A DNA stretch of 64,000 nt from Mycobacterium terramassiliense (GCF_900157385.1 NZ_LT717701.1:248001-312000); one strand, 5' to 3'; positions 1 through 8,986 are shown, numbered from the stretch's first letter. The notes: a model not told the origin generated them from the letters alone. Numbers and translations: made by a program.

Positions 1-924
1 GCGGTTCGCTACACCGCTGACACCGTCGCGTATTGCCGCGACCACGGGATTTATCTCTTCGAGGGTATTGCCGGCGGGGCCGACTTGTTGGTCGGTTTGC
101 ATCGCGGCGAGTGGGATCGTGCCCGCGCCCGCGCCGAGGATCTGCTCAGCCGTCCCGGGCTGACATTGGTGAATCTGATCGCGCCGCGCCTCGTCCTGGC
201 CCTTATCCACGCCCGCCGTGGTGAGCAACCGGTCGCCTCGCTGCTCGACGACATCGAAGCCAGTTCGGAGTCGGACCAGCAGCGGTTCTTCCCCGTCTGG
301 GCCGCGCGCGCCGAGGCCGCATGGCTGGCCGGCGACGACGACACCGCCCGGAACGTCGCGCGCAGCGCGCTGATCAAGATGGGCGACTGGAATCCCTGGC
401 TGATCTGGCAGCTGCGCCGGTGGGCCCGACTTCCCGGTGGTCCGCCAGAGCCCGTCCACGTCACCGACGCGGCCACCCCGTTCCACTTGGAGATCAGCGG
501 TGACTGGCGGGCCGCCGCGGCGGCGTGGACCCGTCGCGGCTGCCCCTACGACACGGCCATCGCCCAGCTCGGCGGCGACATCACCGCGGTGGAATCGGCG
601 TTGACCACCTTTCGCCGGCTCGGTGCCCCGGCGGCGGCCCGCCGTGCGCAACAGCGCCTAACAGCGCTGCGCGGCGATGCTCGTCGCGGCATGGGCGCGC
701 GCACGGTTTCCGACCCGGATGGGCTGACCCCGCGGCAACGCGAAGTGCTCACGTTGATCGCCGCCGGGCACAGCGACGCCGAGGTGGCTACCAAACTGTC
801 CATCAGCCCGAAGACCGTCGGCCACCACGTCGCCGCGATCCTGGCCAAACTCGGGGTCGATAACCGCACTCAAGCCGCGGCCCGCATCCGGCAACCGCGA
901 GCCACCGCGTCAGGGCAAATATAG
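1..924 (+). CDS. LuxR-family transcriptional regulator, C-terminal part (5' end outside window)
   Basis: The reading frame is open from the first base, so this is the 3' part of a longer gene. The last ~60 residues form a LuxR-type helix-turn-helix, recognisable from [15 protein letters not shown], the segment [18 protein letters not shown] and the final NRTQAAARI. The preceding ~240 residues are alanine/arginine-rich helical repeats, as in the tetratricopeptide-like region of large MalT/LAL-type ATP-dependent regulators or adenylate-cyclase/LuxR fusions. The ATPase or cyclase part would lie upstream and cannot be seen. It is probably a DNA-binding activator. The target is unknown, and the divergent or downstream PE_PGRS gene is separated from it by only 85 bp. 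Confidence 0.88.
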   Translation, partial: AVRYTADTVAYCRDHGIYLFEGIAGGADLLVGLHRGEWDRARARAEDLLSRPGLTLVNLIAPRLVLALIHARRGEQPVASLLDDIEASSESDQQRFFPVWAARAEAAWLAGDDDTARNVARSALIKMGDWNPWLIWQLRRWARLPGGPPEPVHVTDAATPFHLEISGDWRAAAAAWTRRGCPYDTAIAQLGGDITAVESALTTFRRLGAPAAARRAQQRLTALRGDARRGMGARTVSDPDGLTPRQREVLTLIAAGHSDAEVATKLSISPKTVGHHVAAILAKLGVDNRTQAAARIRQPRATASGQI

Positions 925-1009
925 GGAAAATTCCCGATCCGCCCGGTTTCCGGGCCGGCGCACACTACGACGACGATGCATTCGCGACCTCTCTGAGCTG
1001 GGGGAATAC

Positions 1010-2221
1010 TTGTCGTACGTGATCGCGGCGCCCGAGTACGTGACGGCGGCCGCCGATGACCTCGCCGTCCTCGGATCGATGATCAGCCAGGCCAATTCGG
1101 CCGCGGCGGGTCCCACGTCGACGGTGGTGGCCGCGGCGAGGGACGAGGTGTCGGCAACCATCGCCGCCCTGTTCAGCGGCCACGGGCAGGCCTTCCGGGC
1201 GCTCAGCGCCCAGGCGGAGTCGTTCCACCAACAGTTCGTGCACCTGCTCACCGCGGGCGCCTCGCAGTACGCGGCGGCCGAGGCGGCCAACACCAACCCG
1301 CTGCAGGCCGCGGAGCAGGACGTCCTGGGCGTGATCAACGCGCCGACCGAGCTGGTCCTGGGCCGTCCGCTGATCGGCGACGGCACCAACGGCACCCCAG
1401 GAACCGGGCAGGCCGGCGGGCCGGGCGGCATCTTGTGGGGCAACGGCGGCACCGGCGGCTCCGGGGCGCCGGGGCAGGCCGGCGGCAGGGGCGGCGACGC
1501 CGGGCTCTTTGGCAACGGCGGCCAGGGCGGGGCCGGCGGGATCGGCACCACCGGCACCACTGGTTCAGCGGCCAACGGCGCCAGCGGCACCACCGGCGGC
1601 ATTGGGGGTGACGGCGGCCCGGGTGGGAACGGCGGCAACGGCGGCAACGGCGGCAACGGTTACACCGGCGGTAACGGCGGCAACGGCGGCAACGGTGGTG
1701 ACAGCGTTATCACCGCCGGGACCTCTGCCGGCGCCGGAGGTGGTGGCGGTGGTGCCGGCGGCCACGGCGGAAACAGTATCGGCGGTGGCCCCGGTGGCAC
1801 CGGCGGCACCGGCGGCACCGGCGGGTTCGCCCAGGCGGACGACAGCAACATTGGAACTCTCGCGGTGATCGGCGGCGAGGGCGGCCACGGCGGCGGCGCG
1901 TTCGGCGGCGCCGGCGGTACGGGTGGTGGCGGCGGTGGCGGCGCCGCCGCCGCCGTCGGCGCATCCGTCCATGCCTTCGGCTACCTCGGCGCCCAGGGCC
2001 CCTTCGGCGGCGGCGAGGGGGGCGTCTCCGGCTCGGCCAGCACAAGCGCGCTCGGCGGGGTTGCAGAGGCCGGCGGAGGCGGCGGTGGCGGCGGGTACCC
2101 CGGTGCCACCGGTGGCACTGGCGGCGCCGGCGGCGACGCCGGCGGCGGTGGCGGCGGTGGGGGTGCCGCCCAACAGTCAGGCGGAACTGCCCTGGGCGGC
2201 AAAGGCGGTGACGGCGGCTAG
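1010..2221 (+). CDS. PE_PGRS family protein
   Basis: The protein has 403 residues. The first ~95 residues are a PE domain: [11 protein letters not shown] at the start, then alanine-rich helices ending near AAEAANTN. A linker with LGRPLIGDG and a GNGG-type motif follows, then ~260 residues of glycine-rich PGRS repeats (GGxGG, NGGNGG) to the end. PE domains are exported by type VII (ESX-5) secretion in slow-growing mycobacteria and PGRS parts are surface exposed; that is family knowledge. The start is a TTG preceded by GAGCTGGGGG, which fixes the normal PE N-terminus. No PPE partner gene is adjacent. The repeats make this stretch prone to length variation and to assembly error. Confidence 0.95.
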   Translation: MSYVIAAPEYVTAAADDLAVLGSMISQANSAAAGPTSTVVAAARDEVSATIAALFSGHGQAFRALSAQAESFHQQFVHLLTAGASQYAAAEAANTNPLQAAEQDVLGVINAPTELVLGRPLIGDGTNGTPGTGQAGGPGGILWGNGGTGGSGAPGQAGGRGGDAGLFGNGGQGGAGGIGTTGTTGSAANGASGTTGGIGGDGGPGGNGGNGGNGGNGYTGGNGGNGGNGGDSVITAGTSAGAGGGGGGAGGHGGNSIGGGPGGTGGTGGTGGFAQADDSNIGTLAVIGGEGGHGGGAFGGAGGTGGGGGGGAAAAVGASVHAFGYLGAQGPFGGGEGGVSGSASTSALGGVAEAGGGGGGGGYPGATGGTGGAGGDAGGGGGGGGAAQQSGGTALGGKGGDGG

Positions 2222-2341
2222 CACCCGTCCGCGTTGCACCCCGACGCTCCTTGTTTCTCGGGCGCCGACAACTCCACGCCCGGTCGGCCACAACAATCCG
2301 TACGCTGGTTTGCAGGCTGGGCGACGGACGATTGGGTTGAG

Positions 2342-3484
2342 GTGGCACGGCGTTGGGTGGTGCTGCGGACAGCGGCGGTTGTCGCGGTTGCCGTGTGCAG
2401 CGCATGCGCCGGGCCGCCGCCCGTCGGCACCAATTCCCATGCAGCGCCAGGAAATCCGCTCGCACGTAGCGGGTGCAGTCCACCCATCAGATATCAGGTG
2501 TTCGAGCAGGACGCATCCGGGGCCAATTGGTCGAAGCCGAACGATCTGATTGCGTTCAACGCCAAGGCAAGTGACAACCTCTATCACCTGTATACGGTCA
2601 AGCCCGATGGCAGCAACCGTCACCAACTCGGAGCGGAATCTTCCAGCTTCCCCCGCCGTACGACCGGCACGCCCGCATGGAGCCCGTCGGGTCGATTCAT
2701 TGCTTTTGTCGCCGAAAAATCGAACCATCCGGGCAACTCGGTCGGCGCCACCCCCGGCTGGGGTAGTTATTCGGACCTGTGGGTGGCCGCCGCCGACGGC
2801 TCACGCGCGTGGCAACTCACCGACGTCCCCACCGACATCGACCATGGCACGATCATTCCCGAATTCTCGCCCGACGGCCGGCTGCTGGAGTGGACCGAAC
2901 GCACAGCCGCCGGCAAGCCCGTCATCCCGGAGCGATTCGCCGGCTTCTGGGTGGTCAAGGTCGCGAACTTCAACGTCGCCCCGGACGGCACCCCGTCCCT
3001 ATCCGACATTCGGACGGTCTCGCCGGCGGGTGACGCGTTCAACGAGACCGGGGGATTCTCGGCGGATTCACAGTCGCTGGTGATGACGAGCAGCTTCGAG
3101 ACGCGCAACTTCTGGAAGAGCCAGATTTATCGCGTCGACCTGGTGTCCGGTGCGACCATTCGCTTGACACGGGGCGACAGCTATAACGAGCACCCTCGTT
3201 ATACGCCCGGCGGCCAGATCATCTGGATGACCAACGCAGACAACCTATCTCGGGGGACGGACTGGTGGACGATGAATGCGGACGGCTCCAACGTGCAGCG
3301 CCTCAGCGATTTCAACAGCAACGCCGAGGCGAGGGGTTTCGGCGGCAAGCGGGTCTGGGCAACCGTCGTTCAGACTTCCAACTGGAGCCCGGACGATCGC
3401 TACTTCTACGGCGACGTGGAAACGAATCTGCTGAACTCCGACAGCGTCATCGTGCGCGCTTCGCTCACGTGCCGGGGATCGTGA
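2342..3484 (+). CDS. Exported TolB-like beta-propeller protein, probable lipoprotein
   Basis: The product has 380 residues from the chosen GTG. The N-terminus is MARRWVVLRTAAVVAVAV followed by CSAC, a signal peptide ending in an imperfect lipobox (Cys at about 19 or 22). The rest carries several PD40/WD40-like TolB blades, each with a PDG or SPDG turn followed by an aromatic or leucine-rich strand (for example VKPDGSNRHQL, AWSPSGRFIAF, FSPDGRLLEW, MNADGSNVQRL). Such propellers usually bind proteins or ligands in the cell envelope. An upstream in-frame start at 2234 would put 36 hydrophilic residues before the signal peptide, so 2342 is preferred. It ends 4 bp before the convergent TetR gene. 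The function is not known. Confidence 0.85.
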   Translation: MARRWVVLRTAAVVAVAVCSACAGPPPVGTNSHAAPGNPLARSGCSPPIRYQVFEQDASGANWSKPNDLIAFNAKASDNLYHLYTVKPDGSNRHQLGAESSSFPRRTTGTPAWSPSGRFIAFVAEKSNHPGNSVGATPGWGSYSDLWVAAADGSRAWQLTDVPTDIDHGTIIPEFSPDGRLLEWTERTAAGKPVIPERFAGFWVVKVANFNVAPDGTPSLSDIRTVSPAGDAFNETGGFSADSQSLVMTSSFETRNFWKSQIYRVDLVSGATIRLTRGDSYNEHPRYTPGGQIIWMTNADNLSRGTDWWTMNADGSNVQRLSDFNSNAEARGFGGKRVWATVVQTSNWSPDDRYFYGDVETNLLNSDSVIVRASLTCRGS

Positions 3485-3488
3485 CCCG

Positions 3489-4097
3489 TCAATGCTCGTC
3501 GAGCATCGCGTCAATGAGCCGGTGCAGCACCTCCCCGGTCTCCCGGCGGGCGCGCTTCGGGTCGTCGGCGGTGGCGATGACCATGGCCGCCTCGTCGAGC
3601 GCGCCGATGAGTATGTGCGCCAGCGGTCGCATCGGTTGCTCGGCCAGCTGGCCCGCCCGGACGGCCTCGGTGAGCAGTTGTTCGGTCATGCCCAGGCTGT
3701 AGCGCTGGGCGACGTCGCGGAAGGCGGGCCAGCCGAGCACACTGGGGGCGTCCAGCAGGATGAGCTGGCGCACCTCCGGGTCCCCGGAGACGTCGAGCCA
3801 GGCATCGACGGCGGCGCGGATCGCCTCGGCGGGCGTCGTCGCCCCCGACTCGGCGACCAGCGTCGCCATCCGAGCCATCACGTCCTGCTCGACGGCCTCC
3901 ACCACCTCGGCGAAAAGCGTTGCCTTGTCGGCGAATTGATGGTACATCGCGCCGCGTGTAACGCCCGCGGTGCTGGCGATCTCCGGCGTGCCGACCTCGG
4001 CGTAGCCGCGCTGGCCCCACAGCTTGCGGGCAGCCGAGATCAGCGCGTCGCGGGTCGCCGCGGAGCGCTCCTCCTGGGTCCGTCTCTTGATTTCCAT
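3489..4097 (-). CDS. TetR-family transcriptional regulator
   Basis: The product has 202 residues. The N-terminal helix-turn-helix is clear: TRDALISAARKLWGQRGY, then TPEIASTAGVTRGAMYHQFADKATLF. The C-terminal ligand-binding half includes GWPAFRDVAQRYSLG and is alanine/leucine-rich. The start MEIKRRTQEERS is chosen because it gives the standard spacing before the HTH; a longer frame would read through the operator. It is divergent from the alpha/beta hydrolase at 4165, with a palindrome at 4111-4141 between them, so it most likely represses itself and the hydrolase. The inducer is unknown. Confidence 0.92.
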   Translation of the reverse strand: MEIKRRTQEERSAATRDALISAARKLWGQRGYAEVGTPEIASTAGVTRGAMYHQFADKATLFAEVVEAVEQDVMARMATLVAESGATTPAEAIRAAVDAWLDVSGDPEVRQLILLDAPSVLGWPAFRDVAQRYSLGMTEQLLTEAVRAGQLAEQPMRPLAHILIGALDEAAMVIATADDPKRARRETGEVLHRLIDAMLDEH

Positions 4098-4110
4098 ACA
4101 GCCTGTTGGT

Positions 4111-4141
4111 AACTTACGAACAGACAGCCTGTTTGTAAGTG
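4111..4141. promoter_or_regulatory. TetR operator between 3489-4097 and 4165-4995
   Basis: An inverted repeat with arms AACTTACGAACAG and CTGTTTGTAAGTG and a 5-bp centre matches at 11 of 13 positions. A further half-site-like stretch, GCCTGTTGGTAAC, lies at 4101-4113. It sits 14 bp upstream of the TetR start and 24 bp upstream of the hydrolase start, where it would overlap both promoters. Confidence 0.75.
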
Positions 4142-4164
4142 TATCTCGAAGGTGGGAGTTAGGT

Positions 4165-4995
4165 ATGTCGACGATCGACATTAATGCCGGAACCATTCAT
4201 TACGAAGCAACCGGACCCGAGGACGGCAGGCCCGTCGTCTTCGTGCACGGGTACATGATGGGAGGCCAACTCTGGCGTGAGGTCGGCGAGCGCCTCGGGC
4301 GGCAAGGCCTGCGCTGCGTCGCCCCCACCTGGCCGCTGGGGGCCCACCCGCAGCCGATGCGCCCCGGTGCCGATCGCACCATCACCGGCGTGGCAGGCAT
4401 CGTCGCCGACGTGCTTGCGGCGCTTGAGCTGGAGGACGTGGTGCTGGTCGGCAACGACACCGGCGGTGTCGTCACGCAACTCGTCGCGGTGCATCGGCCC
4501 GACCGGCTCGGCGCGCTGGTGCTCACGAGTTGCGATGCGTTCGAACACTTTCCGCCGCCGATCCTCAAGCCGGTGATCATGGCGGCCAAGTCCAAGACGA
4601 TGTTCAAGGCCGTCGCCCAGGCCATGCGCGCGCCGGCCGCGCGCAAGCGCGCGTTCGACGGCCTGGCGCATCGCAACATCGATGCACTCACCCAAGAGTG
4701 GGTGCGCCCCGGGCTGGCCGATCCGGCCGTCGCCGAAGACCTGCGCCAGTTCACCCTGTCGCTGCGCACCGAGGTGACCACCGGCGTGGCCGCCCGGCTG
4801 CCCGAGATCGAGCTACCCACCCTGATCGCCTGGTCGGCCGACGACGTCTTCTTCGAACTCGGCGACGGCGAACGGCTGGCCGCGACCATCCCGAACGCCC
4901 GCCTCGAGGTCATCGAGGGGGCGCGCACCTTCTCGATGGTGGATCAGCCGCAACGGCTCGCGGATCTGCTGTCGTCGATCGCGGTGCGCACCTAG
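4165..4995 (+). CDS. Alpha/beta-fold hydrolase
   Basis: The product has 276 residues. It shows VVFVHGYMMGG (oxyanion-hole HG region), the nucleophile-elbow position GNDTGG (an Asp at the usual Ser/Asp position, as in haloalkane dehalogenase-type hydrolases), and the strand PTLIAWSADDVFFEL carrying the acid. The usual late catalytic His is not obvious near SMVDQPQRLADL, so catalysis is uncertain. ATG at 4165 follows GGTGGGAGTTAGGT. The gene is divergent from a TetR gene with an operator between them, suggesting substrate-induced expression. Family candidates are dehalogenase, epoxide hydrolase or ester hydrolase. Confidence 0.88.
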   Translation: MSTIDINAGTIHYEATGPEDGRPVVFVHGYMMGGQLWREVGERLGRQGLRCVAPTWPLGAHPQPMRPGADRTITGVAGIVADVLAALELEDVVLVGNDTGGVVTQLVAVHRPDRLGALVLTSCDAFEHFPPPILKPVIMAAKSKTMFKAVAQAMRAPAARKRAFDGLAHRNIDALTQEWVRPGLADPAVAEDLRQFTLSLRTEVTTGVAARLPEIELPTLIAWSADDVFFELGDGERLAATIPNARLEVIEGARTFSMVDQPQRLADLLSSIAVRT

Positions 4996-5032
4996 CGCGG
5001 GCCGCCGTTTGGCGGACGTTACGCTCGCGGGC

Positions 5033-5794
5033 ATGCAAAACGTGCTGCAAGGACGGCGGATCCTGGTGACCGGCGGGGCAACCGGTATCGGCGCGGCCGC
5101 CATCGGAGTCCTCACCGACGCCGGGGCCAAGGTCGTCGGCACCTATCACCAGACCCCGCCGCCGGATGGGCTGGCGGCCACCTGGCTGCAGTGCGACGCC
5201 CGCGACGCCGACGCCGTTTCCGCGATGGTGCAGCAGGCCGCGGGCCACCTCGGCGGGCTGGACGTCCTGGTGAATGCCGCGGGGCTGTGGCAGGCCGGAA
5301 TCCCGGGCTACATCGGCGCCGACGACATCTCGTTCCTGCTGGACACCAACGTGAAGTCGACCATCCTGACCAATCAGGCCGCCTATGCGGTGATGAAGGG
5401 CCAAGATCCCAAGGGCGGCAGGATCATCAACTTCGGGTCGTCCGAAGCCGTGCAGGGCAGCGCCATCTCCGCGGTCTACGCCGCGACGAAGGGCGCGGTG
5501 CAGGCCTGGACGCGATCGGCCGCGAAGGCCTGGGGCGCCGACAATGTCACGGTCAACGCTCTGGCGCCGGCGGTGCAGACGCCGGGCTCCGACCGTTTCC
5601 GAAATTTCCTCGGTCCCGACGCGAGCGCCCTCATCGACCAGCAGATGCAGTTGATGATTCCGATCGGCGGGAAACTCGGAGAGCCCGCGCGAGACGTCGG
5701 GCCGGTGCTGGTTTTCCTGGCGGGCCCCGGCTCGGGGTTCATCACCGGACAATTGATCGCCGTCGACGGCGGCCTGATGATGGTCGGCGGCTAG
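5033..5794 (+). CDS. Short-chain dehydrogenase/reductase (SDR)
   Basis: The product has 253 residues. The Rossmann motif TGGATGIG (TGxxxGxG) is near residue 13, NAAG is near 82, and the catalytic Ser and YxxxK are seen in FGSSEA and YAATKGAV. The end GLMMVGG matches the classical SDR C-terminus (IxVDGG). It uses NAD(P)H to reduce or oxidise an unknown alcohol or carbonyl. It follows the hydrolase by 37 bp on the same strand and may be co-transcribed. An alternative TTG at 5009 exists; ATG at 5033 gives the usual short N-terminus. Confidence 0.92.
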   Translation: MQNVLQGRRILVTGGATGIGAAAIGVLTDAGAKVVGTYHQTPPPDGLAATWLQCDARDADAVSAMVQQAAGHLGGLDVLVNAAGLWQAGIPGYIGADDISFLLDTNVKSTILTNQAAYAVMKGQDPKGGRIINFGSSEAVQGSAISAVYAATKGAVQAWTRSAAKAWGADNVTVNALAPAVQTPGSDRFRNFLGPDASALIDQQMQLMIPIGGKLGEPARDVGPVLVFLAGPGSGFITGQLIAVDGGLMMVGG

Positions 5795-5999
5795 GCACTC
5801 CGCCGCGTCGGCCGGGGAATCGGACCGATCGGGATTGTGAGTATTCGCGGCGAAATTCGCGCGCACGATTCCGTAACACGACCAGCGACCTGTGCAGCTC
5901 GAACAGCATGGGGCAATGATGGCCCTTCGAGGCGAACGGACCGGTTATGTACACGGTCTTCGGTGGGGAATCCCGGGCGAAATGGGCATGAAAACTTGT

Positions 6000-6016
6000 A
6001 CAACACAAGGTGTTGT
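6000..6016. promoter_or_regulatory. 7-3-7 inverted repeat
   Basis: Perfect arms ACAACAC and GTGTTGT with a 3-bp centre lie ~90 bp upstream of the acyl-CoA synthetase start. This is a plausible regulator site or the upper part of a leader hairpin. No partner is assigned. Confidence 0.4.
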
Positions 6017-6063
6017 CGCGACCGCAGTCCGGCATCACCGCGAGCGGAGCCACCCGCTATCAT

Positions 6064-6082
6064 AAGACGGACCGTCTCGTCT
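6064..6082. promoter_or_regulatory. Operator shared with the 25820-25843 TetR site
   Basis: The 19-bp core AAGACGGACCGTCTCGTCT differs at one base from the core at 25822-25840, which lies in a perfect 9-6-9 palindrome between a TetR gene and a fused acyl-CoA dehydrogenase gene. The site is 24 bp before the ATG at 6106, so it should overlap the promoter or 5' UTR. Inference: the TetR at 25907 also controls this acyl-CoA synthetase. Confidence 0.65.
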
Positions 6083-6105
6083 CGCAATGGAGGTGGATCG
6101 AGCCG

Positions 6106-7746
6106 ATGGCCGACGACACGATTCAGGCGTTGCTGCGCAAGCGCCTGGCCGAGCCGGCCGTCGCCGTCAAACACGGCCACCTGCAATGGACTTGGACTCA
6201 ATACCTGGCGGAATCGAGCGCGCGCGCCGCGGCCCTCATCGGCGCCGCCGACCCACAACGGCCGCTGCACGTCGGTGCCCTGCTGGGCAACACGCCCGAG
6301 ATGCTGGCCCAGATGGCGGCGGCCGGTCTCGGCGGCTACGTGCTGTGCGGGCTGAACATCACGCGGCGCGGCGAGGCGCTGGCCGCGGACGTGCGTCGGG
6401 CGCACTGTCAATTCCTGGTGACCGACGCCGAACACCGCCCACTGCTGGACGGTTTGGACCTCGAGGGGACGCAGATCCTCGACGCCTCCACGCCGCAATG
6501 GGCCCAGTTCATCGGCGGCGCGGGCGAACTGGTCCCCCATCGCGAGGTCACCGCGATGGACCCGTTCATGATGATCTTCACCTCGGGAACCAGCGGAAAT
6601 CCCAAGGCGGTCCAGGTATCCCACCTGATGGCGACGTTCGCCGGTATCAACCTGGTCCAGCGCTTCGCGCTTTCCGAACGAGACACCTGCTACGTATCCA
6701 TGCCGCTGTTTCACTCCAACGCCGTGGTGGCGGGATGGGCGCCCGCCGTGGTTTCCGGCGCCGCGATCGTGCCGGCGAAATTCTCGGCGCGCAACTTCCT
6801 CGACGACATCCGCCGCTACGGCGCCACGTACATGAACTACGTCGGCAAACCGCTGGCCTACATTCTCGCCACCGCAGAGCGCGACGATGACGACGACAAC
6901 CCCCTGCGGGTGGCGTTCGGTAATGAGGCCAACGACAAGGACATCGAGGAGTTCGCCCGCCGATTCGGGGTCCAGGTCGAGGACGGCTTCGGCTCGACGG
7001 AGAACGCGGTCATCGTGATCCGCGAACCCGGCACGCCGACGGGTTCGATCGGTCGGGGGGTCGACGGGGTCGCGGTGTACAACAGCGAGACCATTACCGA
7101 ATGCGCCGTCGCGCGCTTCGATGCCAACGGCGCGCTGGCCAATGCCGACGAGGCGGTCGGCGAGTTGGTCAACACGACCGGGTCGGGGTTCTTCACCGGC
7201 TACTACAACGATCCCGAAGCCAACGCCGAACGGATGCGCCACGGCATGTACTGGTCCGGCGACCTCGCCTACCGCGACGCCGAGGGCTGGATCTACCTGG
7301 CCGGCCGCACCGCCGACTGGATGCGTGTCGACGGCGAGAACCTCGCGGCGGCGCCCATCGAGCGGATCCTGTTGCGGCACAGCCTCATCAATCGCGTCGC
7401 GGTGTACGCCGTTCCCGACGAGCGGGTCGGCGACCAGGTGATCGCCGCGATCGTCCTCAACGACGGCGCCGAGCTGTCGCCCGATGCGCTCGAAGCGTTC
7501 CTCCGGGCGCAGCCCGACCTGTCCCCGAAGGCCTGGCCGCGCTACGTCCGCATCGCGGCCGAACTGCCCAGCACCGCGACCCACAAGGTGCTCAAGCGCC
7601 AGCTGATCGCCCAGGGAACGACAGTGGGCGAGGGCGAAGTCCTGTGGGAACGCGAAGCGCGCGGCACCGCGTATCGGCGCGCGGCGCCCAGTGGCGATCG
7701 CGAGCGCGGCGTAGCCGGGCGCTGCGGGTCGCCACCATCGAGCTAG
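6106..7746 (+). CDS. Acyl-CoA synthetase (AMP-dependent, FadD type)
   Basis: The product has 546 residues. The ATP/AMP-binding P-loop FTSGTSGNPKA is at ~158-168, the region DGFGSTEN follows the central part, and the hinge YWSGDLAYRDAEGWIYLAG and C-terminal THKVLKRQL (catalytic Lys) are present, so a complete ANL enzyme is encoded. It should activate a carboxylic or fatty acid to its CoA ester. ATG at 6106 is preceded by GGAGGTGGATC. The last ~18 residues and the stop codon are encoded by the first unit of the 55-bp repeat at 7691-7910; the ordinary family C-terminus is reached before that. Its operator suggests co-regulation with 23540-26500. Confidence 0.93.
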   Translation: MADDTIQALLRKRLAEPAVAVKHGHLQWTWTQYLAESSARAAALIGAADPQRPLHVGALLGNTPEMLAQMAAAGLGGYVLCGLNITRRGEALAADVRRAHCQFLVTDAEHRPLLDGLDLEGTQILDASTPQWAQFIGGAGELVPHREVTAMDPFMMIFTSGTSGNPKAVQVSHLMATFAGINLVQRFALSERDTCYVSMPLFHSNAVVAGWAPAVVSGAAIVPAKFSARNFLDDIRRYGATYMNYVGKPLAYILATAERDDDDDNPLRVAFGNEANDKDIEEFARRFGVQVEDGFGSTENAVIVIREPGTPTGSIGRGVDGVAVYNSETITECAVARFDANGALANADEAVGELVNTTGSGFFTGYYNDPEANAERMRHGMYWSGDLAYRDAEGWIYLAGRTADWMRVDGENLAAAPIERILLRHSLINRVAVYAVPDERVGDQVIAAIVLNDGAELSPDALEAFLRAQPDLSPKAWPRYVRIAAELPSTATHKVLKRQLIAQGTTVGEGEVLWEREARGTAYRRAAPSGDRERGVAGRCGSPPSS

Positions 7747-7910
7747 TGGCGATCGCGAGCGCGGCGTAGCCGGGCGCTGCGGGTCGCCACCATCGAGCTA
7801 GTGGCGATCGCGAGCGCGGCGTAGCCGGGCGCTGCGGATCGCCACCATCGAGCTAGTGGCGATCGCGAGCGCGGCGTAGCCGGGCGCTGCGGATCGCCAC
7901 CATCGAGCTA
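7691..7910. repeat. Four tandem copies of a 55-bp hairpin-forming repeat
   Basis: Units are 7691-7745, 7746-7800, 7801-7855 and 7856-7910. They are identical except that units 1-2 read GGGTCGCCAC and units 3-4 GGATCGCCAC. Each begins GTGGCGATC and has the complement GATCGCCAC (or the wobble form) near its 3' end, with inner arms AGCGC/GCGCT and GGC/GCC. The predicted stem is ~17 bp with two mismatches. Each ends in AGCTA, so the CTAG joining units gives a stop to the plus-strand acyl-CoA synthetase (7744-7746) and, at 7908-7910, to the minus-strand PadR gene. Because 55 is not a multiple of three, copy number changes the frame. Confidence 0.97.
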
Positions 7911-8561
7911 GCCCGGCGCCCGGCGTTCGCGGCGGCGGATCTGCCCCTTCGCCCGTCGCACCCGTTTGACCGGATCCCGGCTTGTCCCGCTGGCGATCTC
8001 GTCGCGCAGCTGGGAGATGTTGGAGATCTCGGCGTACAGTCCGCGGATGGCGTAGTCGAGCACCGCGAACGAGAAGCGCTGGTCCGGATCATCGATGATG
8101 CCGAGGTCGCGCGAGCGCTGCCGCGACCACAGGGCTTCGTCCAGGCGAGCCCGGGTCGATTCGAGATGCCGGTCCAGCGTATCGATCACGCGCTCCGGAT
8201 CCTCGCCGCGGGCGAGCCAGGTCCGCAGGATTACGGGGTGTTTGATGACCACCTGGTCGTGACCCGGAAAATGCTGGACCCACCGGCGCAGCGCGTCCAG
8301 GCCGGCGTCGGTGGTCTCGTACAGCGTGATGGCGCGCTTGCCCGATTGCGCCGCGGTCTCGCTGACCATCCCCCGCTCCAGCAGCCGGTTCAGTTCGCGC
8401 CGAACGTGACTCACCGACGGCGACCAATAGAAGTGCCCCACCGACAGTTCGGCGCGCATCTTGACCTCGCCGGCGGTGAGTTGTTCGTCGTTGGCCGCCA
8501 GCACGCCGAGAACCAGGTAGGCGGTCACCGGCAGGCCGTTGCTGGTGCGCGCGGGACTCAT
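7908..8561 (-). CDS. PadR-family transcriptional regulator
   Basis: The product has 217 residues. It shows a winged-helix N-terminus (AYLVLGVLAANDEQLTAGEV, then LNRLLERGMVSE and ITLYETTDAGLDALRRWV), then a C-terminal helical domain of the PadR/Vir type (LDRHLESTRARLDEAL). Its start overlaps the stop of the OB-fold gene upstream by ATGA, so it is the last gene of the minus-strand operon 14167-7908 and probably regulates it. Its stop codon is the last three bases of the 55-bp repeat array. Confidence 0.9.
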   Translation of the reverse strand: MSPARTSNGLPVTAYLVLGVLAANDEQLTAGEVKMRAELSVGHFYWSPSVSHVRRELNRLLERGMVSETAAQSGKRAITLYETTDAGLDALRRWVQHFPGHDQVVIKHPVILRTWLARGEDPERVIDTLDRHLESTRARLDEALWSRQRSRDLGIIDDPDQRFSFAVLDYAIRGLYAEISNISQLRDEIASGTSRDPVKRVRRAKGQIRRRERRAPG

Positions 8562-8986
8562 GGCGATTGCTGGCCGGTGAAGTACGGCAGGGTCAGGTCG
8601 GCTCCGACGGCGTGGAATTCGACCCGCACCCGCAGGCCGATCGCCAGATCGGCGGGGGCCATGCCGACGATGTTGGTCAGCATTTGGTAGCCCTCATCCA
8701 GCGTCACGATCGCCGGCGCGTAAGGCGGTGCGAACTCCGCGGTGACCGGGCGATGCACCACGGTCCAGCTGTAGATCTCGCCGAGGCCACCGCTGCGTTC
8801 CCACCGCAGATCGGCCGAAAGGCATTGGCGGCAATGCTCGCTCGGCGGGAAGTTCGCCGCACCGCAGGCCTCGCAGCGTTGGTAGCGCAACTCCCCGACG
8901 CCGCAGCCCTGCCAGAACGGAAGGCTGAGGTGGCTGGCGGCATGCGGCACCGGGCCGCGCTGGGGTCGCAACGCGTCGGCGGTCAT
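8558..8986 (-). CDS. Zn-ribbon OB-fold protein (DUF35 / ChsH2-like)
   Basis: The product has 142 residues. It has a rubredoxin-like zinc ribbon near residues 36-57, with Cys pairs in RCEACG and HCRQC, followed by an OB-fold with YSWTVVHRP and GLRVRVEFHAVG. Such proteins partner thiolases or MaoC-type hydratases in sterol and acyl-CoA side-chain degradation (family knowledge). The start overlaps the thiolase stop by ATGA and its stop overlaps the PadR start in the same way, so translation is coupled. The protein probably forms a complex with the thiolase next to it. Confidence 0.92.
   Translation of the reverse strand: MTADALRPQRGPVPHAASHLSLPFWQGCGVGELRYQRCEACGAANFPPSEHCRQCLSADLRWERSGGLGEIYSWTVVHRPVTAEFAPPYAPAIVTLDEGYQMLTNIVGMAPADLAIGLRVRVEFHAVGADLTLPYFTGQQSP

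Larger units (their letters stand above)
5795..6105. other. 311-bp noncoding region upstream of the acyl-CoA synthetase
   Basis: I see no convincing gene here. It holds an inverted repeat ACAACAC-AAG-GTGTTGT at 6000-6016 and the operator-like sequence at 6064-6082 (separate entry). The stretch 5815-5990 has lower GC than its neighbours and no coding pattern on either strand. Confidence 0.5.

Noticed and set aside
910..1656. Minus-strand proline-rich frame over the PE_PGRS gene
   Set aside because: Proline-rich reading is the complement of glycine-rich PGRS repeats.
5791..7584. Long minus-strand open frame (597 codons) over the acyl-CoA synthetase
   Set aside because: The plus strand encodes a clear AMP-binding enzyme; the antisense product has no domain and only reflects GC bias.
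7691..7910. CRISPR array
   Set aside because: The copies are contiguous with no unique spacers between them, and no cas gene is present.
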